Positions 35,484 to 44,788 of a stretch of DNA of 64,000 nt are shown here, piece by piece (position 1 is the first letter of the stretch; every line of letters begins with the position of its first letter). A program made the translations under genes and the position numbers. This stretch comes from Dyella flagellata. GTDB lineage: Bacteria; Pseudomonadota; Gammaproteobacteria; Xanthomonadales; Rhodanobacteraceae. Location: NCBI RefSeq assembly GCF_030160275.1, contig NZ_BSOA01000010.1, positions 1-64,000 on the forward strand, written 5' to 3'. A model generated the notes under the pieces. That model saw only the letters and a list, made by a program, of their open reading frames with translations, made no database searches and was not told the DNA's origin.

Positions 35484-35672
35484 GCCAGATCACAACTTTG
35501 GGTCCCGGGCCTGGAAATTCCGCCGCATAATCACAAGTTTGCTTACACGCGCACGTATCACGCTGATTTTTATGGCGCGGCCAAAGGTATGGACGTTTCA
35601 GCGCGGCACAGGTTCTCGTTTTGATGCCGGATCACAACTTTGCACTCACTTCGTTGCCAAATCACATCTTTA
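35484..35672 (+). repeat. Four imperfect direct repeats of GCC-N-ATCACAACTTTG
   Basis: Copies at 35484-35500, 35522-35542, 35626-35643 and 35656-35672 share GCC(A/G)nATCACAACTTTG. They are irregularly spaced (38, 104 and 30 bp), so this is not a CRISPR. Multiple short end repeats of this kind are seen at the ends of IS21-family elements, but no transposase is present. It may be a solo IS end. Confidence 0.5.
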
Positions 35673-35859
35673 GTTGCCGAACTCACTGTCGACCAACAAT
35701 CTGCCGCATTCTCGCCGGACTCGCCGACAAACTGCCTCGGATTTTACGGAGCGGCTGGAGCTCCTGATTCAAACGGCCCCAAAGCCGCCCCCGTTCAAAC
35801 AATGCCTTCGAACAAGGCCAGGAAAGAGTAAGGTTAGGAACCATAGAGGCCACCCCACG

Positions 35860-36366
35860 ATGAGCAGTCCCAACCACCACCTGGCCAGTCCTGAGCAAGT
35901 CGCCAAGCATAGGCGTGACACCATACTTGAGCTTGCACGGACCGAGGCGTGGCCATCCACTCACTCTTTCAAAGGTGATGATCCCGCCAAAAAGCGATCG
36001 ACGGGGCAATTGCTGGGCATTTGGGACGACAAGGAGCACTGCTTTTATTACCCGCCGTTTCAATTTCTTGAGGACGGGTCTTTAAATCCCAAGCTGCCGG
36101 CACTTCTCTTGGCGCTAAGCGAAATTCCCTCTTATCGTCCGGCCGAAGATGCAGGAGGATGGGGACGTTTTGACTGGCTTGATGGCTTACGAGGGTCCAT
36201 GAGTCTGCGTGATTTGGCGGAGGAACTCTCCGAGACCGGTATCGCCGAGCACGAGGATCTGCTTAGTCTCGAGGCTCGTAGACCAGCGGAAGTTTTTCTT
36301 ACTCAGCCGGACGCTGTGATTGGTCTCGCGCTCAGAGACGCCGCAGCAATACGGGACCGCCGCTGA
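35860..36366 (+). CDS. MbcA/Xre-type antitoxin-like protein (DUF2384-related)
   Basis: The protein is 168 residues from ATG 35860 (a longer reading to 35674 exists without support). The C-terminal part has GQLLGIWDDKEHCFYYPPFQF followed by LEDGSLNPKLPALLLAL and EARRPAEVFLTQPDAVIGLALRD, which resembles the MbcA/ParS toxin-binding antitoxins that partner RES toxins. The N-terminal HTH usual in that family is not obvious. No toxin gene follows within 230 bp, so this may be solitary or have lost its partner. Confidence 0.6.
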   Translation: MSSPNHHLASPEQVAKHRRDTILELARTEAWPSTHSFKGDDPAKKRSTGQLLGIWDDKEHCFYYPPFQFLEDGSLNPKLPALLLALSEIPSYRPAEDAGGWGRFDWLDGLRGSMSLRDLAEELSETGIAEHEDLLSLEARRPAEVFLTQPDAVIGLALRDAAAIRDRR

Positions 36367-36569
36367 TCGCGGAGATTGGTAGAGAGGCCTCTTCGCCCAA
36401 GGCAGAAATCCTGCGCTGAGATTCACCAGTGTCGTCGTGAACCATGGAGACGCCATGAATCTTGTAATTATGGTGCGCTACGCGCAAAACCATAATTATG
36501 GTTTGCCGAAGTCCAGTCTAGTTTTACGTCATAATTCTTTGAAATTGATAAAATTTTTCTCACAAAATA

Positions 36570-36599
36570 GATAGCGAATAATGGCACTTATTCGCTATC
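36570..36599. other. Core-site-like inverted repeat upstream of tyrosine recombinase
   Basis: Perfect 12-bp arms GATAGCGAATAA (36570-36581) and TTATTCGCTATC (36588-36599) flank a 6-bp centre TGGCAC. The geometry (11-12 bp arms, 6-bp centre, inner ATAA/TTAT) matches tyrosine-recombinase core sites such as dif. It abuts the first possible start codon of the recombinase gene. A second perfect palindrome, AAACCATAATTATGGTTT, lies at 36487-36504. The 36367-36569 gap otherwise holds nothing I recognise. Confidence 0.6.
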
Positions 36600-37721
36600 A
36601 TGGGTCGCGGGCGCCATCTTGACCGCCCTCGGATGCCCACCATGACCGAGCCAAACACCCTTCCCCTCCGTCTCGTGGATGCGCTGCACGAGCTGACCTC
36701 GGTACCGGCCATCGCGCCCGAGATTCACGCGCCGCGACCCGCGCTGGCGGCGTCCGTCGAAGCCGTGCTCGAGCGGCTCGCGGCCTGGTCCGCGGACTTT
36801 GCGGAAGGCAGCGCGCCGGCGACGGTGAAAGCGGTGCGCTCGGACTGGACTCAGTACCTGGCTTGGTGCGAAACGAGCAGGGCAACTCCCCTGCCCGCCT
36901 CCGTTGACCAACTCGAGACATTTCTGTCGGCGGCGATCGGCAAGGGGCGCAAGCGCGCCACGGTGGATCGCTATCTGTATACGGTTGGACTTGTGCACAT
37001 CGCGGCAGGTTTGCCGAGTCCGTCGAAAGATCCGGACTGGCCGGTCAAATGGAAAAAACTGATTCGGCGCCTCAAAGCCACCGGTGGTCATGTCCGTAAG
37101 CAGGCCGGTGAGCTCGACATGGCCGGTGTCGAAGCCATTCTAGCGACGCTCGGTACCAGCCTGCGTGACTTGCGGGACGCGGCGTTGCTATCGATGGCGT
37201 CGGACACCTTGTGTCGCGAATCGGAGCTGGTGGCCATTAGGGTCGAGCATTTGCACCACAACCGGCGACGCAACACGTGGTCGTTGCACGTGCCCTTCTC
37301 CAAGAACAACCAGGATGGCGCGGCGCCGGACTACCGCTTTGTGAGTCTGGAGACGATTGCGCGCGTTCGCGCGTGGCAGGCGGCAGCTGGCATCAACGAA
37401 GGCCCCCTTTTCCGGCCGATTGGCGGCCGCCCGAAGGCCAATGGCGAACTCGGCGATGCGTTACTGCCGCAGGAGGTGGCGCGGATTTTTCGACGGAGAG
37501 CGAAGGCCGTCGGACTGGAACACGCCAGAACGATCAGTGGGCATTCAACAAGGATAGGATCAGCCAACGACTTGGCGGAACACGGAGCCACTGGGATACA
37601 AATACAGCAAGCTGGGGGGTGGAAGACGGATCGCATGGTGACGTACTACACACGTCGATCCAGCGCTGGCGCGAATGCAATGGCGCGATTGCGCTCAAAA
37701 AGACAGGGCAATGAGGCTTGA
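36600..37721 (+). CDS. Tyrosine recombinase/integrase
   Basis: The protein is 373 residues (in-frame ATGs at 36600, 36633 and 36642; the last begins MTEPNTLPLRLVD). A SAM-like core-binding domain covers residues about 50-150 (SAPATVKAVRSDWTQYLAWCE). The catalytic domain has the first Arg in SDTLCRESELVAIR, the beta-hairpin Lys in FSKNNQDG, HSTR (H-x-x-R box), the Trp in GGWKTDRMV and the nucleophile Tyr in TYYTRR. All catalytic positions are present, so it should be active. It marks the left border of the defence island. Confidence 0.9.
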   Translation: MGRGRHLDRPRMPTMTEPNTLPLRLVDALHELTSVPAIAPEIHAPRPALAASVEAVLERLAAWSADFAEGSAPATVKAVRSDWTQYLAWCETSRATPLPASVDQLETFLSAAIGKGRKRATVDRYLYTVGLVHIAAGLPSPSKDPDWPVKWKKLIRRLKATGGHVRKQAGELDMAGVEAILATLGTSLRDLRDAALLSMASDTLCRESELVAIRVEHLHHNRRRNTWSLHVPFSKNNQDGAAPDYRFVSLETIARVRAWQAAAGINEGPLFRPIGGRPKANGELGDALLPQEVARIFRRRAKAVGLEHARTISGHSTRIGSANDLAEHGATGIQIQQAGGWKTDRMVTYYTRRSSAGANAMARLRSKRQGNEA

Positions 37722-37791
37722 ATATGCCCGCATCCCAAAGATTCCGATTGTGACGACGCTGGCATTGGAAATGCTCGCAACAATCCCCGGC

Positions 37792-38820
37792 TTAAACAAA
37801 ACCGTGAGCCCGCAGTAACCTCAACGTTGCGTACCCGTCCATCGCGACAATCCGGCATGGTGCGATCAAAAAGCGACGGAGCGCGAATGCTTCCATGGTT
37901 GCGCGTACGCGGGCGCCGATGCGGTGACAGTGCTGAACGACATAGATGTCAGCGGGCACTTCGAACAACCTGACGATTTGGTCAGCGTTTTTGCCGCAGT
38001 CAGACAATTCCATCTCTCTAAACCGCGATGGTCCCTTCAACAAAAAAGCCCCAACTTTGTGCTCACGATCAATTCGAAGGTTTGAAGACACAAAGTCACA
38101 CATTTCTCCGCCCCAATCCTTCGGCGGGCCGGACTCGCCAAGGAGAGTCGTCAGCGCATGCTTCACTTGGCGTTCCGAGACATGTTGCATGTCGGACAAA
38201 TCCTCCGTTTCGTACGACTGAGCATCCTTGAACTGTTCGATATCGCTGGCCCTCATCCAAAGTTGGCCCATGCTGCTAAGAGGAACTTGAAAATAGTTTT
38301 CCTCGATGAGATCGCCAATTGCGATAGGGATGGCACTGATGGTTTCGCCATCCGTCTCAGTGATGTAGGCGATCACGAACGACGCCGCACGTGAGGCTAA
38401 TCGGGTCCACGCCGTGTCGTTTAGGAGTCCGTCGCGACCGAAATTCAACACCAGGGACTCGTTTAGACCTCCACCCGGCTGCGAAGTCATTGAGAGTTGT
38501 CCCGACTTATTCCTCTGGTTAAATCCCTTTCCACGGAAAGGTCCGTGATGAATGAACGCTTTGCCCGGCTTTGCGTTTCCCGAAGCAATTAACTCCGATA
38601 GAAATGGGGTCTTGTCGCTAGAGATCTTCGCCAGAAGGTATCGCTGCATGCTATGCAACCACTGCAGCCGTGCAAGGGGATTTCCAGATCCGATCGAAAT
38701 CTCGCCGGCACCCAAGCCTAGCCAAGTACAAGCGCGCTGAGCGCTCATATAGAACATCAAAAATCGAGAGGATTCCCGCATATCAGACCGCCCCCCGTTG
38801 CTCTCCAGTTGCCGCGACAT
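37792..38820 (-). CDS. Uncharacterised protein, third gene of a Septu-like operon
   Basis: The protein is 342 residues from ATG 38820, overlapping the HNH gene by 38 bp. A second start, ATG 38781, would give a 1-nt gap and 329 residues. I do not recognise the family. Notable segments are GKAFIHHGPFRGKGFN, a hydrophobic core FVIAYITETDGETISAIPIAI, and a C-terminal block GAFLLKGPSRFREMELSDCG, followed by DIYVVQHCHRIGARVRATM. The last block has the look of an alpha/beta core with a conserved-looking Lys but no confirmed nuclease motif. Tight coupling to HNH and ATPase genes makes a role in the same system likely. Confidence 0.7.
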   Translation of the reverse strand: MSRQLESNGGRSDMRESSRFLMFYMSAQRACTWLGLGAGEISIGSGNPLARLQWLHSMQRYLLAKISSDKTPFLSELIASGNAKPGKAFIHHGPFRGKGFNQRNKSGQLSMTSQPGGGLNESLVLNFGRDGLLNDTAWTRLASRAASFVIAYITETDGETISAIPIAIGDLIEENYFQVPLSSMGQLWMRASDIEQFKDAQSYETEDLSDMQHVSERQVKHALTTLLGESGPPKDWGGEMCDFVSSNLRIDREHKVGAFLLKGPSRFREMELSDCGKNADQIVRLFEVPADIYVVQHCHRIGARVRATMEAFALRRFLIAPCRIVAMDGYATLRLLRAHGFV

Positions 38821-39727
38821 CCAGCTGCGCCAGCAACGTACTCAGATTGGTTCCGATCTTTCCTGTGAATTCCTCAAGGAATGTATTCGCGACCGCAGAA
38901 TAGCGTCGATGGCTTTTACCCTCGTCCCGAAGCAAAACTAGTTCGGCAACAATCTCTTCCAGAGCCTCCTCAAGGTCTATCCCAATTTTTGTCGAAGTTC
39001 TCGCGATCTTTCGCTCAAGTAATTGCGCTCGTGCCATCAGGCCGCGCAGGACCTCCGTCCTATCTTCGACCAATGCGGGGCGGTTTAAGCCAAAGGCTCG
39101 GATGCTCGCCTCCCCGTATGGGTCAGGCGCGTTCTCCGCCTCCAACCATTGCGCGGCAACGATGCTCCTTCTGTCGTGGGTCGCCCACTTCAGGTGCACG
39201 CTCGGGTCACGTACGGTCGGGTTGATGAGTAGCGGATCCTCAGCATTGAGATCGTCTTGGGGGCGCTGAGCGCGCGCAGCCCCCTTTATTGGAAAGGCAT
39301 TACCCTTGCCCGACAGAATCTCCCATGGTGTTGTGCGATCGTCGAATTCAGGGCCGCCAGGTTGAATCTCGTGGTAGCGCGAGCGATTACAGTCAATACA
39401 TGACGGAAGCAGATTGTCCCAGTCCAGGGCGAGCCACCAGTATCCCGTATGGTCCGGCTCCTCTTTCACGCCCCCTTTCGGCCGATAGTGTTCGACGTCG
39501 ACTTTTGCGCCGGCGGCATAACGATGCTCGCAATACGCACATTTCCCGTGAAAAAGGTCTTCCAATTTCTCAACGACATCATCGTTCTTATAAGCTTCGA
39601 ACGGAAACGCCTTGTCAACGACGCGGCGGTAATACTTCCTCGCGCGCTCCAACTCCTTTTGCGCAGCACCGTTGGCTGAGGACAGCGAGGAAGGCGCTTC
39701 CACAGTGTGGCGATCGACATAAATCAT
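38783..39727 (-). CDS. HNH nuclease, PtuB-like (Septu)
   Basis: This 314-residue protein has an intact HNH core at residues 61-115: GKCAYCEHRY (Cys63, Cys66), VDVEHYRPKGG (His80), LDWDNLLPSCIDCNRSR (Asn105, Cys110, Cys113, Asn114). The CxxC pairs bind a structural zinc and the EHxxP-like His is the catalytic base. The C-terminal half is helical. In Septu defence, PtuB nuclease acts with the PtuA ATPase. The gene overlaps the ATPase gene by 4 bp. Confidence 0.85.
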   Translation of the reverse strand: MIYVDRHTVEAPSSLSSANGAAQKELERARKYYRRVVDKAFPFEAYKNDDVVEKLEDLFHGKCAYCEHRYAAGAKVDVEHYRPKGGVKEEPDHTGYWWLALDWDNLLPSCIDCNRSRYHEIQPGGPEFDDRTTPWEILSGKGNAFPIKGAARAQRPQDDLNAEDPLLINPTVRDPSVHLKWATHDRRSIVAAQWLEAENAPDPYGEASIRAFGLNRPALVEDRTEVLRGLMARAQLLERKIARTSTKIGIDLEEALEEIVAELVLLRDEGKSHRRYSAVANTFLEEFTGKIGTNLSTLLAQLDVAATGEQRGAV

Positions 39728-41886
39728 AGTTCTGATGCCCGCTTGAGTGCTTCTAGGATCCTTTTCACCGAATCCTTCCTTGCGTCAAGGTGAGACCAGT
39801 ACGACTGCTGGCTTTGCTCGTCCAGGTGCCGCGTAATCGCCTGAGAGACAATTTGACGATCAACACTACTGCCGATGATCTGTACGCCCGGATAGTTCGC
39901 TAAGAGCTCGTCGCGTTTGCGTCGTTGTTGGTCAGTCAATTGTGACTCTGGAATGGCCGCAAGTTCGGAGAGCTGCGCGGCGAGCTTGTCTTGTTCCGGA
40001 TCAATCGCACTGCTCAGCCCAAAAAATTCGGACGTGAGCAACTGATCTACGCGGAGCTTGGACACATCTGGAAGTTCCGCCAGCGCATGCAGTTCACCCT
40101 CTTGATCTCTATACATAACCACAACTTCGCCATGCTTCATGCCCCGCAGGCACAGGGGATCGTGCGTCGTGAAGATGAACTGGACACGTGGTAGCGCCTT
40201 TCGCAACGCGCCAACAACGCGCATTTTCCATCGCGGATGAAGATGGCTTTCAATCTCATCGATGAGAACCACACCTTCGGCGAACTCAAGGTCTTGGCGA
40301 TCCTTCAACAAGACGGACATTATGTTGACGATCAAGGCCAGTAGCGACTTATACCCATCACTTAGCTGCGACAGAGGAGCTACACGACCTTGCGTGCGAA
40401 CCATTATCCGTCGACCGGTATCGTCCTCCCGATAAATGTCATCCCCATCTCTTAGCGCAAGGATAATGCGTAGCGCTCGGGCGACAGCATTGAACCGGTG
40501 GTCACTCAAGTCTCTAAGCCATGGCTCAGGATTAGGCAGCGTGTGAGACGCATCAAAGAGAGGGCTGATAGGGACTTGAAGCGAGGTCTTCTCCTCATCC
40601 AGCAAGCGCGTCACGCCATACGCCAAGACCATGGGCAAATTCCGTTTGCGATTACGCTGAACTGCTGAGGTCGAGGGCCACATAAAGTGGTGTTGCTCGC
40701 TATCGCCGAAGGTAAGCGCGACCGAAGGCGTCTTTCCGCCTGGGACATCCCAGTTCTTCGCTTCGCGGCGGACGTACTTAGTGCGGTCAAGCTTGAGTCG
40801 CTTCATCGCCCCGGGACTACACAACGAGAGAGCAACGGCTTGCAAGATCGAGCTCTTCCCCACAGAGTTCTCACCGAGCACCATCAGACATGGAGCGCCA
40901 TCGCTCTCGCCTTTGTCGTTTAAGTCAAGCCTAAGAGTCTTTATGCTCTTAAAATCTGAAATGTGGATAGTAGATATTGGCTCGAGAGAGGTATTTCCTT
41001 CTGGTTCTCGTCCAAAGCGTGAAGCAGCGCGGCGAGCCAACTGTTGCCCCACATCTGTAGCCACTTTTTCAATACGAGGCGAGTTGCGCCTCGCAAGCAG
41101 CTGCATGAGACTTTCGGTAACGGCCGCGATTAAAGAACGCTTGTCGGGTATGGAGATACCCAAGTCCAAACACAATTGCCGAAGAAAAATAGATACGGCG
41201 CCAGGAAAGGCTACGCCTGTGTCAAAAAGCCATCTAATCTCTCTTTCCGTGGGCCGAGGAGAGGATAGCAGTAGTTTGATGGCCCGCTCGTTAGCTTCTC
41301 TTCGATGAACAATCAGTTGAGCCCGGTTGAGGTTCAATGTATCTATAGTGGCTGCCCCTCGAGAGCTCAACGGAATGCATGCGCCATTGCGCAAGAACAA
41401 TAGATGCGACTCCGGCCTAGTGGTAAAGGGGTTAAGCAGCAAGGGTTTCTCGCTTGCAGCGGCCTCCCACGTGGACATCGGCTGAATGCGACTATTCCGC
41501 ACCGGGAAAATGTTGCGCTTTGCGTGCTCGCAGACTTTGCATAGCAGAAGGAGATTTCGCCACTCGAGCGCAAACCAGGTGTAGTGGTCCGGGCTGTCCG
41601 GGCCCCGGTCTTCATCGGTTGCGTTGGACAAGGGGCGATAGGTCGTCACACGCGCCGATTCAAAGAGTTCGGATTCACAGTAGGCGCATCGCCCCTTCTG
41701 AAGGGATAAAAGACGCTTTGAGATCTCCCTGCTATAGAGCTCACGTGGAGGCGTAGGCGCGCGCGTTCTCGCGCGAGATGAGTCCGCCTTTGCATAGTGA
41801 TTAGTGAGCTCCTGGTTCCATTTCTTGGCCTCAGCGCTGCGTAACACTGGTGGCACAGGTGATAGGGGTTTCTGAATCCGTAACAA
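39724..41886 (-). CDS. PtuA-like AAA ATPase with N-terminal degenerate HNH domain
   Basis: This 720-residue protein has two parts. Residues 55-130 are HNH-like (GRCAYCESELF with Cys67 and Cys70, TTYRPLSN, FALEWRNLLLLCKVCEHAKRNIFP), but the catalytic His of the EHYRP motif is replaced (TTYRP, Thr82). Residues 300-690 are an SMC/RecF-like ATPase: ISDFKSIKTLRLDL, Walker A LGENSVGKSSI, signature LSQLSDGYKSLLALI, Walker B VVLIDEIESHLHPRW, and the His switch FTTHDPLCL. This is the PtuA type found in Septu and in type I-A retrons. No reverse transcriptase or msr/msd is seen here. Confidence 0.85.
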   Translation of the reverse strand: MLRIQKPLSPVPPVLRSAEAKKWNQELTNHYAKADSSRARTRAPTPPRELYSREISKRLLSLQKGRCAYCESELFESARVTTYRPLSNATDEDRGPDSPDHYTWFALEWRNLLLLCKVCEHAKRNIFPVRNSRIQPMSTWEAAASEKPLLLNPFTTRPESHLLFLRNGACIPLSSRGAATIDTLNLNRAQLIVHRREANERAIKLLLSSPRPTEREIRWLFDTGVAFPGAVSIFLRQLCLDLGISIPDKRSLIAAVTESLMQLLARRNSPRIEKVATDVGQQLARRAASRFGREPEGNTSLEPISTIHISDFKSIKTLRLDLNDKGESDGAPCLMVLGENSVGKSSILQAVALSLCSPGAMKRLKLDRTKYVRREAKNWDVPGGKTPSVALTFGDSEQHHFMWPSTSAVQRNRKRNLPMVLAYGVTRLLDEEKTSLQVPISPLFDASHTLPNPEPWLRDLSDHRFNAVARALRIILALRDGDDIYREDDTGRRIMVRTQGRVAPLSQLSDGYKSLLALIVNIMSVLLKDRQDLEFAEGVVLIDEIESHLHPRWKMRVVGALRKALPRVQFIFTTHDPLCLRGMKHGEVVVMYRDQEGELHALAELPDVSKLRVDQLLTSEFFGLSSAIDPEQDKLAAQLSELAAIPESQLTDQQRRKRDELLANYPGVQIIGSSVDRQIVSQAITRHLDEQSQQSYWSHLDARKDSVKRILEALKRASEL

Positions 41887-41974
41887 GTGCTTCTCCTTCT
41901 ATGGCTTTTGAGAGCCACCGTTGTGAGGATCCGTGCAAGGCCGTTTTCGGCGCCATTTGTGGCCAAAGCTCCTT

Positions 41975-44671
41975 TTACATGTCTCGGATCTTAAGGCCAT
42001 ACATTTTGGCTCGCCGCACGAAGGCCTCGTGAGCCCCTTCCAAAATCGCGCACGCCTTATCTCGTGTTTCCGGATGATCGATAGAACCGCGTGCAACTAC
42101 CTTCCCGCGATCATTCTGCGCCTTCATTACAACGATGAGCTCAGCATCACCGAGAACGGCCACGTTGGGATTGTGCGTTACGATGATCACTTGGCGACGT
42201 TCCTTGGCACGCCTTAATACCGGAACAAGTGTTTGGTAGATAAATTCGCCGTCCAAGTTATCCTCCGGCTGATCGATGATCAGCGGTTTGTTGCTATTCG
42301 CCGAGAGAATCAGCGCGAGCAACACTGATTGCTGCTGGCCGAGTGACAACTTAGAGAATTCCCTGACTACATACTTCACGCCACCTTGGACATCCTGGAC
42401 GGCGCGTGATACCTGCAAGCGCGGAAGGTCATGCAGCGGCACGCGTTCCAAGGCGTACTTGACTTCTGGTGCCGCTAGCTTTTGCAGAATTAGCCGCGCT
42501 TCCTCCGGCTTGAAGACCCCTATGCCTTCCGGCGTCTTAAGAGCCGTGAGGGACGTAATGTCATTGCGCTCGATGGCGGCGAGGAGCGTGGGCACCGTCA
42601 AGTCCCCCACTAATCGCCCTGCGCGAGCCTGTTGGCTTGTTCGCCACCCCATCGTCTGAATGATCAGATCGCAAGCCTCTGGCGAGTGAGCGTTCTTGGC
42701 GTATTTCAAGCTGACCTGAAGATCCGATAGCGCCTCGCGGAGCGTCGCGCTCGCTAATCGGCCGAACCCATCGCGCAACATGCTGACCTTTTCACGCGCG
42801 TTCCAGCGTCGTTTGAGTGCGGCGGCCCTTAGCTTTTGCCGTTCAGCTAAGTATGGTTGCCACGTTTTGAGGCTCGTGACGCGCTGTTGGTGCGCGGCCT
42901 CGTCCCTTGCCAGCTTAGAGATGTAGGACATGTCAAAGGAAATGTTCATGCCCTCAAGTTCGCGACGCTTGGCGTCAACACGTTGTTGCGACTCGTTCTC
43001 CTTTGCTTTCCACGCGCTGATGTGCTCTGACACTACGGCTTCAAAGCGCTTCAAGCCCAGGCTAATCTGAGCCTCGGTGTTTTCAAAAACGGCTTCAAAT
43101 GCAGTGGCGCCAAGAACTATGGCTCCAAATTCAACGCCACCGACAGCCAAAAGTGACGGATCGCTTAGTTCTCTCAATTCCTTGAGTGACGCTTTGAAGG
43201 AATCGCGTCTGATGTCTTCTTTTACGTCCTGAAGCTTTTCAGCTATTTGCTGGCGTAGCTCACGCTCACTGGCCAAATGCTGTTGTAGTTCGATGAGCTC
43301 CTTGACCTCTGGCTTCTTCAGTGCCGTGAGCTGTTGTTTGGCCGTCTGGAGCAAACTTTCGTACTGCGGAATGAGTTGAAGCTGTTGTTCTGCCTTTTCG
43401 ATTTCCGATTGAAGCGTAAGCAGCTCTTCTCGCGCTTCCTCTTCAGAACGCATTGCGTCGGTTAAGTCAATGAATCGATCCAGATAGCGCAAGAGTGCCA
43501 ATGGATCCGATTGCGCTTCATTGCTGATCTTGGCGGCTTCACCTTGACCAAAGCAATCAATATCGAAAGATGTCGGGCCATTGATGGCATCATCGAGATT
43601 CTCGAGACAACCATCTTTCAGTCTGAGCAGACCGTGGATCGCCCCAGCTTGATCCTGCCAGAAGAGATGAAGCTCATCCGGCCACACTTCCGAGTCAATG
43701 ACTTTGTTATCGCTGGGCGCACTCGATAGACAGCGAATTGTCTCGAACGAAGTTGATTTGCCCGTACCGCGCCCACCGATTATGCAATTGAGGTTCGAGC
43801 TAAAATGAATGACTTGTCCAGAAAGAAATCCGCCATCGATATGAACGCCGAGAATGCGCGGAACCGCCGGGGGAATCTGATCCTCAATTCGAACCCGTGC
43901 ATCGGCATCCTCTAGAGCAACGCGCAATCCATCAAACGACGGCGTGTCCATCTTGTAGCGCGTGACCCGCTGCAGGTTCGCGGCATTGCGGCCGAGGGCA
44001 TTGAGCTTATGGGAATCCGAATTTAGAACCCTTGCCAGGTACTGCTTCGATCCAAGCCTTAGGCACTCGATGCGTCGTTTACCAAACTCCGCGCGAGTCG
44101 CGTCCGGGTCGCCTTCGGCGTAACTGATGGGCGAGTTCGCGTGTTTCAGCTCGATGCCTAAGAGCGCTGGGTGACACAGAACATCAGCCTTATGTGGCGA
44201 CCCGCCCGGCTGCTCGGTCTCGAAACCGGATGCCACGTCTACGTGTGCAAGAATGCCAAAGCCCCCCAGTGCCGGGAGTAAATTGAGGCAGTCCAGCACG
44301 GACTGCTGACAACGTGAATTGGGCATTCCTCGGTCCACGATGGACAGCTGGCCACACAGTTTTTGTAGCGACTCCAGATTCGGCAGGTAGCAAAGCAAAT
44401 GCCCCTGTGCAGTGGAAAGCTCGATGCCAGGAATTACAAGTAGTGATGTACCGAGCGCTTCCGTTAGAGCTGCTCCGACATTTCCAATTTCATTGTGATC
44501 AGTAATCGCAATTATCGAAAGGTTTTCGCGCAGCGCAGTTTCTACAATTGCGCTCGCCGTCATGGATGTATCTTTGACGTCGTGCGATCCTCCGTACGAA
44601 TGTATGTGCAAATCGGCTCGGAAAAATTGAGCGCCAGTCGATTGCGCTAAGACGTCCTCAAGAACTGCCAT
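41975..44671 (-). CDS. PHP-domain/SMC-like ATPase (TrlF-type)
   Basis: The protein is 898 residues from ATG 44671, preceded by GGCGAGG; a longer start at 44737 is less likely. The N-terminal PHP phosphoesterase domain (FRADLHIHSYGGSHD, IAITDHNEIG, GIELSTAQGHLL, ILAHVDVA, LNSDSHKLNALG) has its metal-binding His and Asp residues. The ATPase domain has Walker A IIGGRGTGKSTS, a long coiled coil (residues about 420-640), signature FSKLSLGQQQSVLLAL and Walker B KPLIIDQPEDNLDG with the His in VTHNPNVAVLG. TrlF-like PHP-ATPases occur in defence islands. It is the last gene of a three-gene minus-strand set, 117 nt after its neighbour. Confidence 0.85.
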   Translation of the reverse strand: MAVLEDVLAQSTGAQFFRADLHIHSYGGSHDVKDTSMTASAIVETALRENLSIIAITDHNEIGNVGAALTEALGTSLLVIPGIELSTAQGHLLCYLPNLESLQKLCGQLSIVDRGMPNSRCQQSVLDCLNLLPALGGFGILAHVDVASGFETEQPGGSPHKADVLCHPALLGIELKHANSPISYAEGDPDATRAEFGKRRIECLRLGSKQYLARVLNSDSHKLNALGRNAANLQRVTRYKMDTPSFDGLRVALEDADARVRIEDQIPPAVPRILGVHIDGGFLSGQVIHFSSNLNCIIGGRGTGKSTSFETIRCLSSAPSDNKVIDSEVWPDELHLFWQDQAGAIHGLLRLKDGCLENLDDAINGPTSFDIDCFGQGEAAKISNEAQSDPLALLRYLDRFIDLTDAMRSEEEAREELLTLQSEIEKAEQQLQLIPQYESLLQTAKQQLTALKKPEVKELIELQQHLASERELRQQIAEKLQDVKEDIRRDSFKASLKELRELSDPSLLAVGGVEFGAIVLGATAFEAVFENTEAQISLGLKRFEAVVSEHISAWKAKENESQQRVDAKRRELEGMNISFDMSYISKLARDEAAHQQRVTSLKTWQPYLAERQKLRAAALKRRWNAREKVSMLRDGFGRLASATLREALSDLQVSLKYAKNAHSPEACDLIIQTMGWRTSQQARAGRLVGDLTVPTLLAAIERNDITSLTALKTPEGIGVFKPEEARLILQKLAAPEVKYALERVPLHDLPRLQVSRAVQDVQGGVKYVVREFSKLSLGQQQSVLLALILSANSNKPLIIDQPEDNLDGEFIYQTLVPVLRRAKERRQVIIVTHNPNVAVLGDAELIVVMKAQNDRGKVVARGSIDHPETRDKACAILEGAHEAFVRRAKMYGLKIRDM

Positions 44672-44788
44672 GTTCCTCGCCCCTGTTAACCAGTGATAAG
44701 GTAGATGTATCGAGAAATACCACGGATCGCCGAACACACTTATGTAGTGCGCGAGCTTACGGATAGACTCTTCCGAGCCAAGTTGAAC

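Noticed and set aside
35484-35672. CRISPR array
   Set aside because: Repeats are short, imperfect and unevenly spaced, and no cas genes are near.
36487-36504. Terminator hairpin
   Set aside because: The palindrome AAACCATAATTATGGTTT is AT-rich with no loop and no U-tract, so it does not look like a rho-independent terminator.
39724-41886. Type I-A retron (Ec78-like) effector pair
   Set aside because: PtuA/PtuB-like proteins occur in such retrons, but no reverse transcriptase gene lies in or near the operon.
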